Below are positions 1 to 11,561 of a DNA stretch of 64,000 nt, in pieces. The notes below the pieces were generated by a model that worked only from the letters and a program-made list of their open reading frames with translations, ran no database searches and had not been told where the DNA came from. The stretch is from Rhineura floridana (taxonomy: Eukaryota > Chordata > Lepidosauria > Squamata > Rhineuridae). The position numbers and the translations under genes are program-made. Numbering within the stretch: the first letter of the stretch is position 1; every line of letters begins with the position of its first letter. The stretch covers positions 246,003,981 to 246,067,980 of the forward strand of contig NC_084480.1 in assembly GCF_030035675.1 (NCBI RefSeq). Reading direction: 5' to 3'.

Positions 1-863
1 ACCTCATCTGAGGGCGTCATTTCATTGGTGGACAATAGCCAGAAATCTGGGGAAAGGAATGCCCTTCAGAGAACCAGAGAGGGTTCTTACCACGACTGAT
101 GCCAGTCTTCTGGGCTGGAGTGCCCACTGCAATTCCCTCTTCATTCAGGGGCAGTAGACACTTTCCAAGCAAAGCCTCAGCATAAACTTGCTGGACTTGT
201 GAGAAGTGCACCTGCCCCTCCTCCACTTTCATCCAAGACTTCATCTGATCGACGTTCTCATTTGTACCAGCAACATCAGCGTGAAGGTGCATTTGAACCG
301 CCAAGGGGGCACTCATTCGAGGGCCCTATAGGCAGAATCCACTCTCATCTTCAACTGGGCCGAATGTCACCTACATTTCTTGAGAGCAGAGCATCTCATC
401 AGTGACCTCAATATAGCAGCAGACTTGCTCAGCAGACAGTGAGTGCTTCCGTGGGAGTGGAAACTGCATACCAGGGTATTCCAGCAACAGAACTGTTGAT
501 TAGGGCCCTTCACCACCAATCTCTTTGCCTCGTCCCCAAATGCCCAACTCCTGAGCTTCTTCGCCCATTATCATCAATGGCCCCAAAGCGATCAATGCAT
601 TGGCAACTCCTTGACCAAGAGGCATTCTCTATGTCTTTTCTCCGGTTCGGCTACTGGGACACACAATCAAGAAGATTCATCAGGAACATACTCGGATTGT
701 TCTCCTGGCCCCTTTCTGGCCACACCGGCCATGGTTTTCGGATCTCCTGTCTCTTTTGACCCAGGAACTGTGGCATCTACCATTGTTGGCAGACCTACTC
801 TCGCAGGGTCAGTTCGTCATCCAGACCCCAGCTGGCTGAGTCTGACAGCCTGAGCGGTCTTAC

Positions 864-1860
864 TTGAGACATTCAGGATTTTCTAAGGACATTGTAGCTA
901 CCATTTTGGCCTCTGGAACGCAGTTCACAATCCGCATATATCAATCCACGTGGCCAGCCTTTGTTACTTGGTGTTGTAAACAGCAAATCTACTCCTCCAA
1001 GGCTAGCGTTAATCACCTACTTGAATTCCTCCACGAGGGTTTCTTGATGGGACTGAAGCCTAACACCCTACACAGGCAGGCCTCAGCCATCTCATCCATA
1101 TTGTCCGCACAAATGGACCAGCCTTCTCTTGGAACACACCCCTTGGTCAAGCTTTTCCTGAGAAGATCTTCTCTCCTGTCACCGCCTGTAGTTTATCCAT
1201 TTCCTTCCTGGAGCCTTCCAAAAGTCCTTCAAGTATTGCAGCATCCTCCTTTTGAACCTCTCAAGTCTGCATTGTTACATTTGCTCTCATATAAAGTCCT
1301 GCTTCTCATGGCAGTTACTTCAGCCCAGAGGGTGTTGGATCTGGCAGCCTTGTCTGTTGCCCACCATTTCTGCGTCTTCCACAAGGACTCTGTCAAGTTG
1401 CGCCCAGATCCTACCTTTCATCCTAAGGTTTCTTCCATCTTTCACTGTAATCAGGATATCATCTTGCCATCCTTTTGCCCTCAGCCAACTCATCCTCTGG
1501 AGAAGGCCTGGCACTCCCTGGACGTTTGTCAAGCCCTGAAAGTCTATCTGGCCAGGACCCGGAACATTCAGCTATCCGAGGCCCTTTTCATCTTGTTTCA
1601 TCCAAAGACATTGGGGAAGAAAGTCACCAGCTCAACAGTGTTTCATTAGCTGAAGGCTTTCATTATCCTGGCTTATGAATCTCTTCGGATACCAATGCCT
1701 CAGAACATCACAGCCGATTCTATGAGGTCGGCGGCCACTATGGCTGCCTTTGCAACCTATGCACCCATTGCAGATATTTGTAAGGCAGCTGTGTGGTCCA
1801 CTCCTAATACCTTTATTAGACACTATAGATTGTTTGGCTTCAGCAGACGCCTCATTTGGT
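864..1860 (+). pseudogene. DIRS tyrosine recombinase, broken fossil
   Basis: The recombinase portion of the DIRS element. In DIRS retrotransposons this enzyme family integrates circular cDNA without making target-site duplications. The recognisable parts are an N-terminal SAM-like segment and the start and end of a catalytic-domain-like region. It is not expected to be functional. Confidence 0.75.
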
Positions 1861-1967
1861 AGGAGAGTTCTGCAGCAGGTACTATCATCATCTTAGGCAG
1901 CCTGGGCCCACCATATTGGGATTGCTTTGGTATATCCCACCTGATGGTATGCTACCTGGGGGAAACG

Positions 1968-2474
1968 GACCATTGGTTTCACCCAAAGGGTGGTTTCCCT
2001 GGGTGTCATACCATCAAGGCCCTCCCTGTTGAGGGGGGCTGTCTAGCTTTTTCTGGTGATAATTTTGTCCATTGTTTAATAACTCTTCCTCATGTTTCAA
2101 ATAAATACAGTTTCTTTGAAATTATATTTCATTCACTGCTAAGGCTGTTTTTGATGTTCTTGCTGGAATTACAGTTGTTCACTGTTTGCGCATATTTCCT
2201 GTATGGAGTCAAACTGTGTATTGTATGTTTGCTGCTCCTTTTATTATTGTCTGCCTCTTTATATTAATGTCTGGCTGAGAGTTTCTGTCCGAAAAGAGAT
2301 GTCCAGATCCGGTGTATAGTTCATCCGGAATGGAATGGGGTCAAGCCGGATGGAGCAGCGGAAGTCTTGACTCTTGTGCATTCCTGCCTTTGGACACTAG
2401 GCAGCACTATTACCCACCTGATAGTATGATACCTGGGGAAACCACCCTTCAGGTGAGACCAATGGTCCATTCTA
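1968..2474. repeat. Inverted repeat arms of the DIRS terminus
   Basis: The segment at about 1968-2020 (CCTGGGGGAAAC to GGTGTCATACC) recurs as its reverse complement at about 2422-2474 (TATGATACCTGGGGAAACC to ACCAATGGTCC). The arms are about 50 bp with several mismatches. The spacing and position after the recombinase fit the inverted terminal design of DIRS elements. Confidence 0.7.
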
Positions 2475-2530
2475 TTTGTGGGCAACAAAATGGCAAATGG
2501 TTGCTGCTGCTGAGCATGTTCCATTGACAT

Positions 2531-2874
2531 GAGCAGTCTCAGTAGTACGTGTAGAAATCGGACATGTATCTATAACAAGTTCATGTGCTGGCTGTGGGCC
2601 TGGGCTAGAAGCAGGATTTGGGCAGAACTCCATAGAGCTCTGCATTCTTTTCCCAGGGCCATATTCAACTAACACCTTGCACTAGCATAAGCCAGCACAA
2701 GGATTCCTGCTAGTGCAGCGGAACTTCCCTCTCCCACTCACCCTGGTCCAGAGGATCAGGAAAAACCCCAGAACAGCACAAGGGGGGGAGAAGGGAAATT
2801 GTTCCATTGTGCAAGCAGAAATATTTGTGTGGACAGACCAATCTCCCTAGTGCTACATGAATACAACAGAATTT
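2531..2874. other. Intronic stretch with an unclassified old repeat
   Basis: No gene is seen. About 2655-2760 resembles, in inverse orientation, the sequence near 55,240-55,320 (shared GCACAAGGATT and CTGCTAGTGCAG words), so it is probably an old dispersed repeat. The rest is unclassified. Confidence 0.4.
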
Positions 2875-3085
2875 TTGTTGTTGTTGTTGTTATGTGCCTT
2901 CAAGTCGATTACGACTTATGGCGACCCTATGAATCAGCGACCTCCAAGAGCATCTGTCATGAACCACCCTGTTCAGATCTTGTAAGTTCAGGTCTGTGGC
3001 TTCCTTTATGGAATCAATCCATCTCTTGTTTGGTCTTCCTCTTTTTCTACTCCCTGCTGTTTTCCCCAGCATTATTGTCTTTAGA
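2875..3085 (-). mobile_element. BovB (RTE-clade) LINE, 3' end
   Basis: Read on the minus strand, this encodes the C-terminal end of a BovB-type reverse transcriptase (KRGRPNKRWIDSIKEAT, then DRCSWRSLIHRVAISRNRLEG). It ends with the GTCGATT-to-CTTGAAGGCACATAAC tail and an (ACA)n run. It is 5'-truncated, as usual for LINE insertions. Confidence 0.85.
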
Positions 3086-3505
3086 ATTTTTGTTAATAGT
3101 TGTTTAATAGACGTTTCTATTTTTTCTTCTTCTCTCTGCCCTAAAGTGGGATTGGAAACAGGGAAAGGCTAGTTAGGAAATGGCCTTAAGACACATAATC
3201 ACCACTCACAGACTGAGGCAGAAAAGGGAATTTTATGGTAAGATAGACTTGTGTGAACTGACTCTGTTGATAAGCACTGTGAGGCAGGTGGTATAAAAGT
3301 CTAGTATGCGACGATTGCTTTACACATGCAATTCATCCCTTCATCACCAAGCAAAGAACTTGCATGTGTAAACCAGCCATTAAAATTCCAAACATTTTCT
3401 AACTACTGCTCTGCAGAAAGCAACTTTTCTTCCACATTGAAACAATCCCCCTCAGTCTACTTTATATGCCACTTTTGGCATGATATCGTATCCCTTTTTT
3501 TTATA
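3086..3505. other. RBBP8 intron, no feature recognised
   Basis: AT-rich sequence with no coding or repeat signature I can name. Confidence 0.4.
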
Positions 3506-3704
3506 CAGTAGTGCCCCGCTTTTTGGCGTTCCGCTAATATGGCAGTTTTCAATTAAAGGCCCCACTCATATGGCACTTGCTCCGCTTTTACGGCGTTTTT
3601 CGGGCGTTGGGTGCCATTTTGTTGACAGAGTTCCGCATTTTGGCCGGTTTCACTTTTCGGTGGGGGTCTGGAACGTAACCCACCGTATGAGTGGGGCCCT
3701 ACTG
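3506..3704. mobile_element. Tigger-like (Tc1/mariner-pogo) MITE, 199 bp
   Basis: Terminal inverted repeats CAGTAGTGCCCCGC and GGGGCCCTACTG flank a non-coding core. Both sides carry TA (3504-3505 and 3705-3706), the Tc1/mariner target duplication. The TIR style (CAGTAGNGCCCC) fits Tigger-related MITEs. No transposase is encoded. Confidence 0.8.
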
Positions 3705-3706
3705 TA

Positions 3707-4716
3707 ATTCCTTGTTGTTTGGAACTTGCAAGATGTCAGAGTTCTAATTAAACTGAAGCATGAATTTATCTCAGAGAAAGAGATTTCTAGATTCATAAAC
3801 ATTGTGGTTCTGTATAATGTCGGTATCGTATAGTTCTGAAAGGGAATGTTGCTTGATACACAGCATGTAATCTTAGTACACATTGGCAACGGGGATTAAC
3901 AATTTTCCTTTCTTAATGTATTCTGGAGCCTCCTTAGGGAGCTTTATGTGTGTGTTTGTATCTGTTATTCAGGCCAATGGGAAGATTGTACCAAAATTTT
4001 TTAAAGAGAATAAGACTGTAAAACACATTTGTACATTTGAAAGTGCTAAATAAATAAATCATGAACAATGATAAAAAAAATATGGTGATAGGCATGTGTT
4101 CTAAGGGAAGATTAATGTTACCTTGTCAGAATTGAAGGCCAGCACAGACATGAGGGGGGCAGGATGAGTATAACAGTGCACCATTGTTAGACCCAGATAA
4201 GGCAAGGGGCAAGAATGCACACAAGAAGAGAGGAAGAGGGAGTACATGAGCCTGTGCATGTGCCTGATCCTAATCATGATTGGGAGCCTAGGAACACTGT
4301 CTGCACTTGTTCTATATTCAAATTGCTCAGAGCTGCAAACTCTTAAGGTATTCTATAGACTGAGAAATCACTCTGCATACACAGTTCTAAATGTTACTTT
4401 ATTATACCAGAAGTGATTCTACAGTTCATGGGTCTGTTTGGAAAACCCACAAGCCAGCCATATATATTATCCAGTCATTCAGAAAATATGTTTGCATGCA
4501 GACACAGAAATGATACATGGGATTCATTATGAATTTGAAAAACATGAGGTGCAAAGCAGCCATAGGGCAAACAACTAAAAGTATGCAGATGCAATTCAGC
4601 ATCAGTGAGCTACCACAGATTGGCATATTTTCTTGAGATGGTTGATGTTATTGCTTCTTGGGTATTCTGGTTCAGATGTCATTTCTTAATATTATGATTC
4701 TGCAATGTCTCTTTAG
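3707..4716. other. RBBP8 intron upstream of the penultimate exon
   Basis: About 1 kb without identifiable repeats or coding sequence. It contains a short A-run at about 4072 and the pyrimidine tract and TTTAG acceptor for the exon at 4717. Confidence 0.5.
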
Positions 4717-4896
<180 letters not shown>

Positions 4897-5337
4897 TGAA
4901 ATAATAGACACAGTTCTGTCTTCTTTATGTTTGATCAGCAAGCTGAGTTGCCGTGAATAATTACAGGAATCTGCAGGACCAACCTACAGAGCTACTACTG
5001 GGGGGGGAAACGCTATTTTTAACTTTTTTAAAGTTTGAAATACCTAAGAAAGGCTTCCCTTGCTTAGCTATCCATCTGCCTGAGAACAGAACTAATGATT
5101 GCTGATATTTTTGGATGAGAAACAATGGCTGCAGTTGCACTTCACAGTTAATGGTTTGCTATGAACACACAGACAGCTCCTGCTTTACTCTTCCCCAGCA
5201 GTACTGGAAACAACAAACCATGATGCCTGGCTTAGTGTTAAATCCGAACTAGAATTCATGGTTTGATTTGCTTCAAGCAAACTATGATGTGAATCCAGGA
5301 CTTGTTCTTCGATTCTTGCTTTGCTGTGGCTTGCATG

Positions 5338-5665
5338 AAACAAACCACAACCCCCACTTTATTGTTATTTTATCAAAGGGACTTACATTAAAACCAGTTA
5401 AAACAAACACAATCAATAAAAAACTTGAAAGCACATCAGTACAAATAAAGGACAAGTTCTGCCCCACTAAAAGAGGTCACCTGTAGGCGAGACTCCGTAC
5501 ATCAAGGTCCAAAAGCCTGGATTAAAGAGGAAAGTCTTTGCCTGGTGCCTAAAAATAAAGATAGCACCAGGCATGCCTCCCTGGGCAAAGCATTCCACAA
5601 GTGGGGGGGAGGCACCACTCAAAAGGCCCATTCTAGTCTAGCCACCCTCCAAACCTCCAATGGAG
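5338..5665 (-). mobile_element. L2-clade LINE 3' fragment
   Basis: The minus-strand 3' UTR of an L2-like element: a CTTTATTG-type end, A-rich stretches with runs of TTAAAACA words, then a segment about a short, once-duplicated gene tail (AAAGTCTTTGCCTGGTGCC) also found in the longer L2 copies at 11.7 and 20.2 kb. It is non-coding. Confidence 0.6.
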
Positions 5666-5679
5666 GGAGTATACGAAGA

Positions 5680-6625
5680 ATTGGAACTGTTCACAATGTT
5701 TTCTGTTTGGAAAGGAAAGGGGTTCCCCTCTGCCCAGTGCCCACCCATCCTATCTCCTCCCCTCTCCCTCTTCTTCCCCAGGTCAGTTTCACCTATCTTA
5801 ACCATGATTGCACAGGAGTAAATCCCACTAAACTCAAAAACCATGCAAATGATCAAACCTCTCCTCCCTCCCATCACCTCCTTTTTGCCCCCTCACCTTC
5901 CATTCTCCTCCTTCTGCTCTCCCCTTCTTCCTTCCCTCTACTCTCCCCTTCCCCTTCACCCCCCGGTCAGTTTCACCTACCTTAGCCATGATTGCCTGCA
6001 AGTAAATTCCACTGAACTCAATAAGCATGCAACTGATCAGACCTGCCTTTCCCCTCTCTTCCCCCTTCCTCCTCTCTTGCCCACTCCAGGCCTCCCTCCC
6101 CATGGTCAGTTTTACCTGTCCTAAGCATGATTGCACAGGAGTAAATCCCACTGAACTCAATAAACATGCAAATGATCAAACCTGCCCCCCTCCCCCTCCT
6201 GCCTGCTTCCATTTCCCTCCCCATCCCCTGTGGGCAGTTTCCCCTGTCCTAAGCATGATTGCAGTGGAGTAAATCCCATTGAACTCAATACGCATGCAAA
6301 TGATCAATCCATTCTCAGCAAACTTGCACAGGATCCCATTTCTTACCTCCCAGATTAAAAAACAGAGAAATTCACTAATAAGCAAAAAAACCTTGCGGTT
6401 TAAGATTGTACCTATAGCCAAGAGATATTTCTATCAAACTTTAAAAAGCAGGGAAATTGGGCACCTACAGTGAATGCACCAGGGCAGCAGGAGACCTGAC
6501 CTCCTCTCTGAGATATTGTACTGCCCTACATATTTGTCAAAACGCAAATACAATTTGGGTTGGTCTTTCACAGTCCAGTCCACTTCCTGTGTAGCTTGGA
6601 AGAATTTGGTAACATGTGCCTCTTA
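5680..6625 (+). repeat. Dispersed element with internal four-unit array, copy 1
   Basis: It starts at ACTGTTCACAATGTTTTCTG. It contains four imperfect units of about 70 bp, beginning near 5780, 5966, 6103 and 6233. Each has the core GGTCAGTTTCACCT, CATGATTGCACAGGAGTAAA and GCATGCAAATGATCAAACC, and they are separated by pyrimidine-rich spacers of variable length. A unique tail (about 6300-6625) follows, with CAGCAAACTTGCACAGGATC and TTGGGTTGGTCTTTCACAG. The same architecture recurs at 59.6-60.9 kb, and the tail alone recurs inverted at 52.6 kb. No coding capacity is evident, and the class is unknown to me. Confidence 0.75.
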
Positions 6626-7534
6626 GTGAATTATTAGTGAATGCCTACAAGTGAATATTTTATATTTATTTAGCACTCTTTCTAAGTGCATCACAAACAT
6701 TATTTCAATAATCTTTAGACCAACCTTAACTTGGTAGACCAGCATTATCTCCCTTTCGCAGATGCAGGGCTGAGTCACAGTGATAGGAACTAGTAACTTG
6801 TCTAAAGCCATCCATTCAGTCCATGGCTGTGGTGAAAAACAAACCAGGGACATCTCCACTTAAAGCTTATTCTTGTAACCACTGTGCTACACTAGAAAAG
6901 TTTCCTAAACTTCCCTGTTTGAACACAGAAAATTTTCTTTACATCTAGAAATATAAGTTGTGTCCTGTAATAGTTAAGAAGCTTAAAATGGTAAATAACG
7001 TTGCTTCCTGCTTGTTTGGTGCTGCAGACCGCAAACAGCATGTTGTCATAGTTCCACAGGCACACACTTCCTAATAACTTCTGGCTTAAATTCAAGATAC
7101 ATATTTGTAGATACATATTTCTGGCATACTGTATCAGAAGCTTATTTCAAGTACAATCATTTAAAAGCAATTTATTACATTTATAACCAGAGAATTTGCT
7201 AAAGATTTAAATAATTTCATGAACTTGCCACAGGCAACAAACAGGCTCTTTCTTTTTCTATGTGTGTGAAAGGAGAAGCTAGGGTAACACTGAACTTTAT
7301 TTTCAAAATAGTCCTTAATTATTATTTTACTTCTTGAAAGTATATGCATTATTTTTTAGGAAATTATAATAAATTATATTGCTTTTAATATTTAACTTTT
7401 TGTATGAAGACCTTTTTACAATCTCTAATGAAAAATAAAATAAGCTATTACATGTTGAAATAGACAGGAATGTTTCTCAGTAGAATTCAATAATACTTTC
7501 TCTTGCCAAACTCACATGTTGAATTTTTTTTTAA

Positions 7535-7633
<99 letters not shown>

Positions 7634-8070
7634 GGAATAAAATGTTAAAGATTGATATAGAAATCTTTTTTCCCATTAATATTTGAAACCAGTGAAAATA
7701 TAAATATTATGGGGAATTCCCTCTTACCATCTGAAAATCATGGTCCCTAAACACAACTATTTAATGTATATATATTTTTGGTTTTCTATATATATTTGTG
7801 TCTTGTCCTGATTTTGCACCTTGTAGTATGGAGTTTCTGTTTCTTTGGAGTCTACAGTTCAACTCCCTAATGGCTGCCTTTATATGTTGTAAGTTGATGT
7901 GACTTTTGGGGGCCAAGCAAGTTGCAGCTGCTAAATTCAGGTCTAGGAGATTCTAATGAACCTTAGAGGATGTTTCCATTTTGCACTTGATAACTTAAAT
8001 AATTTGTAACCACTTTGCCTTTTGTAATAATTTTTGGAAAAAAATATAATAAAACTGATTTTCTTAATTA
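7634..8070 (+). other. RBBP8: RBBP8 3' untranslated region (inferred)
   Basis: This AT-rich non-coding stretch follows the TGA stop. An AATAAA lies only a few bases after the stop (about 7636), and a second at 8048-8053 is followed by an A/T-rich stretch. The second is the more likely main poly(A) signal because it gives a UTR of ordinary length. No transposon signature is visible here, unlike the flanking DNA. The exact cleavage site is inferred. Confidence 0.6.
8048..8053 (+). terminator. Probable RBBP8 poly(A) signal AATAAA
   Basis: A canonical AATAAA hexamer about 415 bases after the RBBP8 stop codon, followed by CTGATTTTC. The earlier hexamer just after the stop may be used as a proximal alternative. 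Confidence 0.5.
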
Positions 8071-8330
8071 TGACTCTTCATACTAGTTCTTCCTAAATCT
8101 TTTATTCTGGATTACAAGACATCCTTGCCCTACAGATGTCTCAACATTTATAATGTGGCTGAGTTATTAAACACCCCATTGCAAAACTCCCCCAACAAAC
8201 TTATTTGCTACTTTTGGGGGATGGGGCATTGCACCCTGCTTTCAGACTGTGTTTAGAAGTCCTTTGTGGAGTGAAAGTTAAGTTTCTATTGTTTCAGGGT
8301 ACTTAAGACAACGCCTGGTTCACATGCCAC
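8071..8330. other. Intergenic, no feature recognised
   Basis: The start of the RBBP8-CABLES1 intergenic region; nothing identifiable. Confidence 0.4.
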
Positions 8331-8334
8331 AGCA

Positions 8335-8410
8335 GGCCAAATTATGGTTTACCATAGGCGTGAGGAACATGTAGTTCAGCAACATCTGGAGGGCCAGTAG
8401 TCATCTCTGA
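8335..8410. mobile_element. Partial hAT foldback MITE
   Basis: Contains GCAACATCTGGAGGGCCAG and CTACTGGCCATGCTG, words of a high-copy palindromic reptile MITE whose fuller copies lie at 23.9, 49.6 and 53.6 kb. Only one half is recognisable. Confidence 0.45.
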
Positions 8411-9215
8411 CTACTGGCCATGCTGTCCAGGGTTCTTTCAGGGGGAGTACAACCCCATCCAAAGCAGACAATTGATCAGTTATCCAGACTCAGGATGCAC
8501 CTACCCACAATGCTTCCATCTTGCTTGGATTCAGTCAGTTTATTGGCATTCATCCAGCACACCACAGAGTCCAAGCACCAGTCCAGGGCTTGCACAGCCT
8601 CTCTCAATTCAGAGGTTACTAAGAAATCAAACCGAGTTTCATCAGTGTACTGTTGTCACCTTGCCCCAAATCCTCTAATGACCACTCCCAACAGCTTCAT
8701 ATAGATGTTAAAACAGCATTGGGGACAGGATGGTACCCTGTGGCACCCCACAGCACGACTGTCAGAGGGCCAAAAGACAATTGCCCAGTGCTATTCTCTG
8801 AAACAGACCCCAGAGACAGGATCGGAACCACTGCAAAACAGTGCCTCCGATACCCATCTCACCAAGTTGGCCCAGAAGGATACCATGATCAATGGTATCA
8901 AAAGCTGCTGAGAGATCAAGTAAAAATAACAGTGTCACACTCCCCCTGTCCTCCCAACAGAGATCATCCATCAGGGCAACCAACGCCAATTCAGTCCCAT
9001 AACCAAGCCTGAACCCAGATGGAAATGGGTCAAGATAATCTGTTTCATTCAAGAGTACTTGCAGTTGTTGCAACACAACTGTCTCAATTACCTTCCCTAA
9101 AAAGGGGGTATTCATGATTGGGTCATGAACCAATGCGTCCTTGGTGGGATTTTCTGGAGCGGTTGGATCACTGCATCTTTCAGGCAGTTGGGACCACTTC
9201 CTCACAAATCTTTCA
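8411..9215 (-). mobile_element. L2-clade LINE fragment, reverse transcriptase region
   Basis: On the minus strand it encodes part of an L2-type reverse transcriptase: [20 protein letters not shown], then [20 protein letters not shown] and [20 protein letters not shown]. These correspond to the fingers/palm motifs before the catalytic YADD. The continuing downstream part (8411-8760) is frameshifted and degraded. It is truncated at both ends and dead. Confidence 0.85.
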
Positions 9216-10812
9216 TCTTCACAGCAGCCTGTGAGGTAGGCTAGGCTGAGAGTAGTACATACACCAAAGTTGTGAAATTGCACCTACTTAGTGTTTCTTG
9301 TTATTTGTCAGGGTTGGCAAGCTGTTTTGGGGAGGGGGATTTTTTTAAAAAACAACATTGCTGTTAAAGCAAGGAGGCTGCTTTTCTGGTTTGCTTTACA
9401 TGATCTACTGGGAGGAAGGGTGGGATATAAAGCTAACAAATAAAATTACATATTTTCATCTTGCTTTTCCATCCAGGAACAACCTTGGGTATATTATTCT
9501 CCTTTCCCTGCTTTTATTTTTGCAACAGCTCTATGAGGTAGGCTAGGCTATGTTAATATATGTACATAAGCAACAGTTCTTGCCAATAGATTGCGAGGGG
9601 GGATACAGTAGTCCCAATCTACATATAGTGTACTAAGCCCAGGAAATCCTATCGGCATACCTGTCTGGGAATCAAAATTAAATGAACAAAGTGGGCCTTG
9701 CCTTTGAGTAAACATGCATGAGGTCAACTGCACAGTAGCAGAGAAATTACTAGGCCAGAAGAACCACGTAGAGCTGAGCTTGAAACCTTTTTTTATATTC
9801 CTGCGACTATTACTCATTTTAAACTGATTTTAATATTGAACTTTCAATTATAACCTGCCCTGGGACCTTACAGTGAAAGGCGGATTAGAAATCAAATATT
9901 CATTCTTGCTATTGTTAGCAGAAGCCTGATAAACAGGTATTTGCAGTAATGGAAATGAATTTAGGTTCTTCTTGTATGTTGTACCAATGCAGAGAAGTGC
10001 ATGTGTGATTAGTGAACGATGCATAATCGCATCAAGATTGCTGTTTTTTTAGTGTTTTAATAGTGATATGCATCCATAACATGAGATGAGGCAAAAGATG
10101 AAACAAATGGAACTGAACGCTCCAGAAAACTGTATGCTCCAGTTCCAGAACTGATTTTAGAAATTCAGGAGGTACAGTACAGAATCAACTCATAGAATAA
10201 AAATAAAGGAATGAGACTGGGGAAACAGCAGAGAAAATCTTATTAAGGCCTTTTTGCAAACAGCATGTTGGAGTGATTTAAAAGGTGCAGCCATAGCATT
10301 TTAAAAAGTGGCTCCATGGGGAATATTGTTTGGAGTTTTAGAGTTTTCTCACGCAAATGTTATTAAAACAGAGGCATTCTTTGGGCTAAGAACACACTAA
10401 CCAATGAATAGAATTTGACCTTTGCTTATTTATCCTTATCGCACATTGTTTTGATGCAGATACCATGCGCGTAGTGATAGTTAAGAAATTTCCAGTACCC
10501 CTCTGTTCAGGAGAACAAGGAGAACAAGGAGTTTGTAATAAAAGCTACTCTAGGAACAACTTGACCCTCTGTCCTGAACCAGCCTATTAAATGATTTACA
10601 GCAATTTACAAGTAACCTGAACAAGATAACTGACACCAGGGATTACATAAGGAATATAAGTACTCTGGAAGTATACTTTCTACTCTGGAAAGAAAGGCAT
10701 AAATTGAATTTCTGGAAGCTTTGTCTGCTCCTGAAGGATTTTGTTCAAATTATATATAGACAGTGAAATAATGTTATTGCCTGTCCCAGTATATATGGGG
10801 AAAGTGTTTGTG
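9216..10812. other. Intergenic, small retroposon tails only
   Basis: Short LINE-tail words are visible: GTGAGGTAGGCTAGGCTGAG at about 9232, a GGGTGGGATATAAAG tail at about 9418, and an L2-like CTGCCCTGGGACCTTACAG tail at about 9852. The remainder (about 9,910-10,810) shows no identifiable feature. Confidence 0.45.
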
Positions 10813-10972
10813 TATCATGGAACAGTAGAGTTGGGAGGGGTCTGTAAAGCCATCCAGTCCAACCCCCTGCAGGAATCCAACTTAAAGCATACCCAACAGA
10901 TGGCTGTTCAGGGCCCTCTTGAATGCCTCCAGCATTGGATAGCCCACCAACCATCCTTTCCCCAATAAGCAC
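10813..10972 (-). mobile_element. CR1 LINE 3' end fragment
   Basis: The plus strand reads ATCATGGAACAGTAGAGTTG, then CCATCCAGTCCAACCCCCTG. This is the reverse complement of the amniote CR1 3' UTR ending in GGTTGGACTAGATG and a TCTATGATT-type tail. Confidence 0.75.
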
Positions 10973-11019
10973 ATGTATCTTCACAGGTATCACTTCACAG
11001 GTGAATGACTTAGGCTGCA

Positions 11020-11105
11020 ACCCAATACACACTTACCTGGGGTAACTCCCACTGAACCCAGTAAAGCTTGCTTCTGAGTAGACATGTATCAGATTGCAAC
11101 CTTAG
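11020..11105. repeat. Short palindromic interspersed repeat (ACTTACTTCTGAGTA motif)
   Basis: CACTTACCTGGGGTAACTCC is followed by CCACTGAACCCAG and GCTTGCTTCTGAGTAGACATG, forming an imperfect palindrome. The same motif occurs near 19,045, 32,505, 51,535, 57,290 and 63,125, so it is a high-copy short repeat, possibly a tiny MITE. Confidence 0.5.
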
Positions 11106-11561
11106 ATATTTTTAATTGCTTTATGGCAGACAGATATTAGAAGGTGACCATTCTCCCTAACTGCTGTAAAAGTCTCAGTTGTTCAAGATCTTCTTATGAT
11201 GCAGCAGAAGGCCCAGAAGCCTTATTAAGCTTAGTGGAAAAGCTGTACCATATATAGTGGGAGGTGAGGTTTTCATAATTTCAGGATATGTGAAAACCTG
11301 AGCAAGTCAAGCAACACAAATTTCTGGTCACAGATAGAAAGAATATCACAGACTGACACTTTCGGGAACCACTCATTAATCGGTAAAGACTGCCACCACA
11401 TTAGAGAGCACATCCTCTTTTAGGAAGACAGTTCATATGAGGCCCCATCTAGAAAGATGTTCCAGATTAACCTGTACACTTTACTCCATTGCAAGGTTAT
11501 AATGTTTCTCCACATTAAAGGCTGCATCTACAGCATACGTTTAAAGTACTTAGTATTATTA
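11106..11561. other. Intergenic, no feature recognised
   Basis: AT-rich; no coding or repeat signature I can name. Confidence 0.4.

Larger units (their letters stand above)
1..2530 (+). mobile_element. DIRS-type tyrosine-recombinase retrotransposon fossil, 5'-truncated by the window
   Basis: The right half of a DIRS-like element in the RBBP8 intron. Visible parts in order are an RNase H-like remnant (about 80-420), a spacer with no clear domain, and a tyrosine recombinase region (about 864-1860) resembling vertebrate DIRS recombinases in its HPLVKLFLRR and SAQRVLDLAAL segments. The terminal structure shows an inverted repeat pair at about 1968-2020 and 2422-2474, as expected for DIRS inverted termini and the internal complementary region. 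The element is broken, by roughly three to six lesions in the visible part, and is a moderately old fossil. It continues off the left edge. Confidence 0.82.

Noticed and set aside
5780-6310. CRISPR-like spaced repeats
   Set aside because: Units are long, imperfect and separated by low-complexity pyrimidine spacers, in a vertebrate intron. They are an element-internal array.
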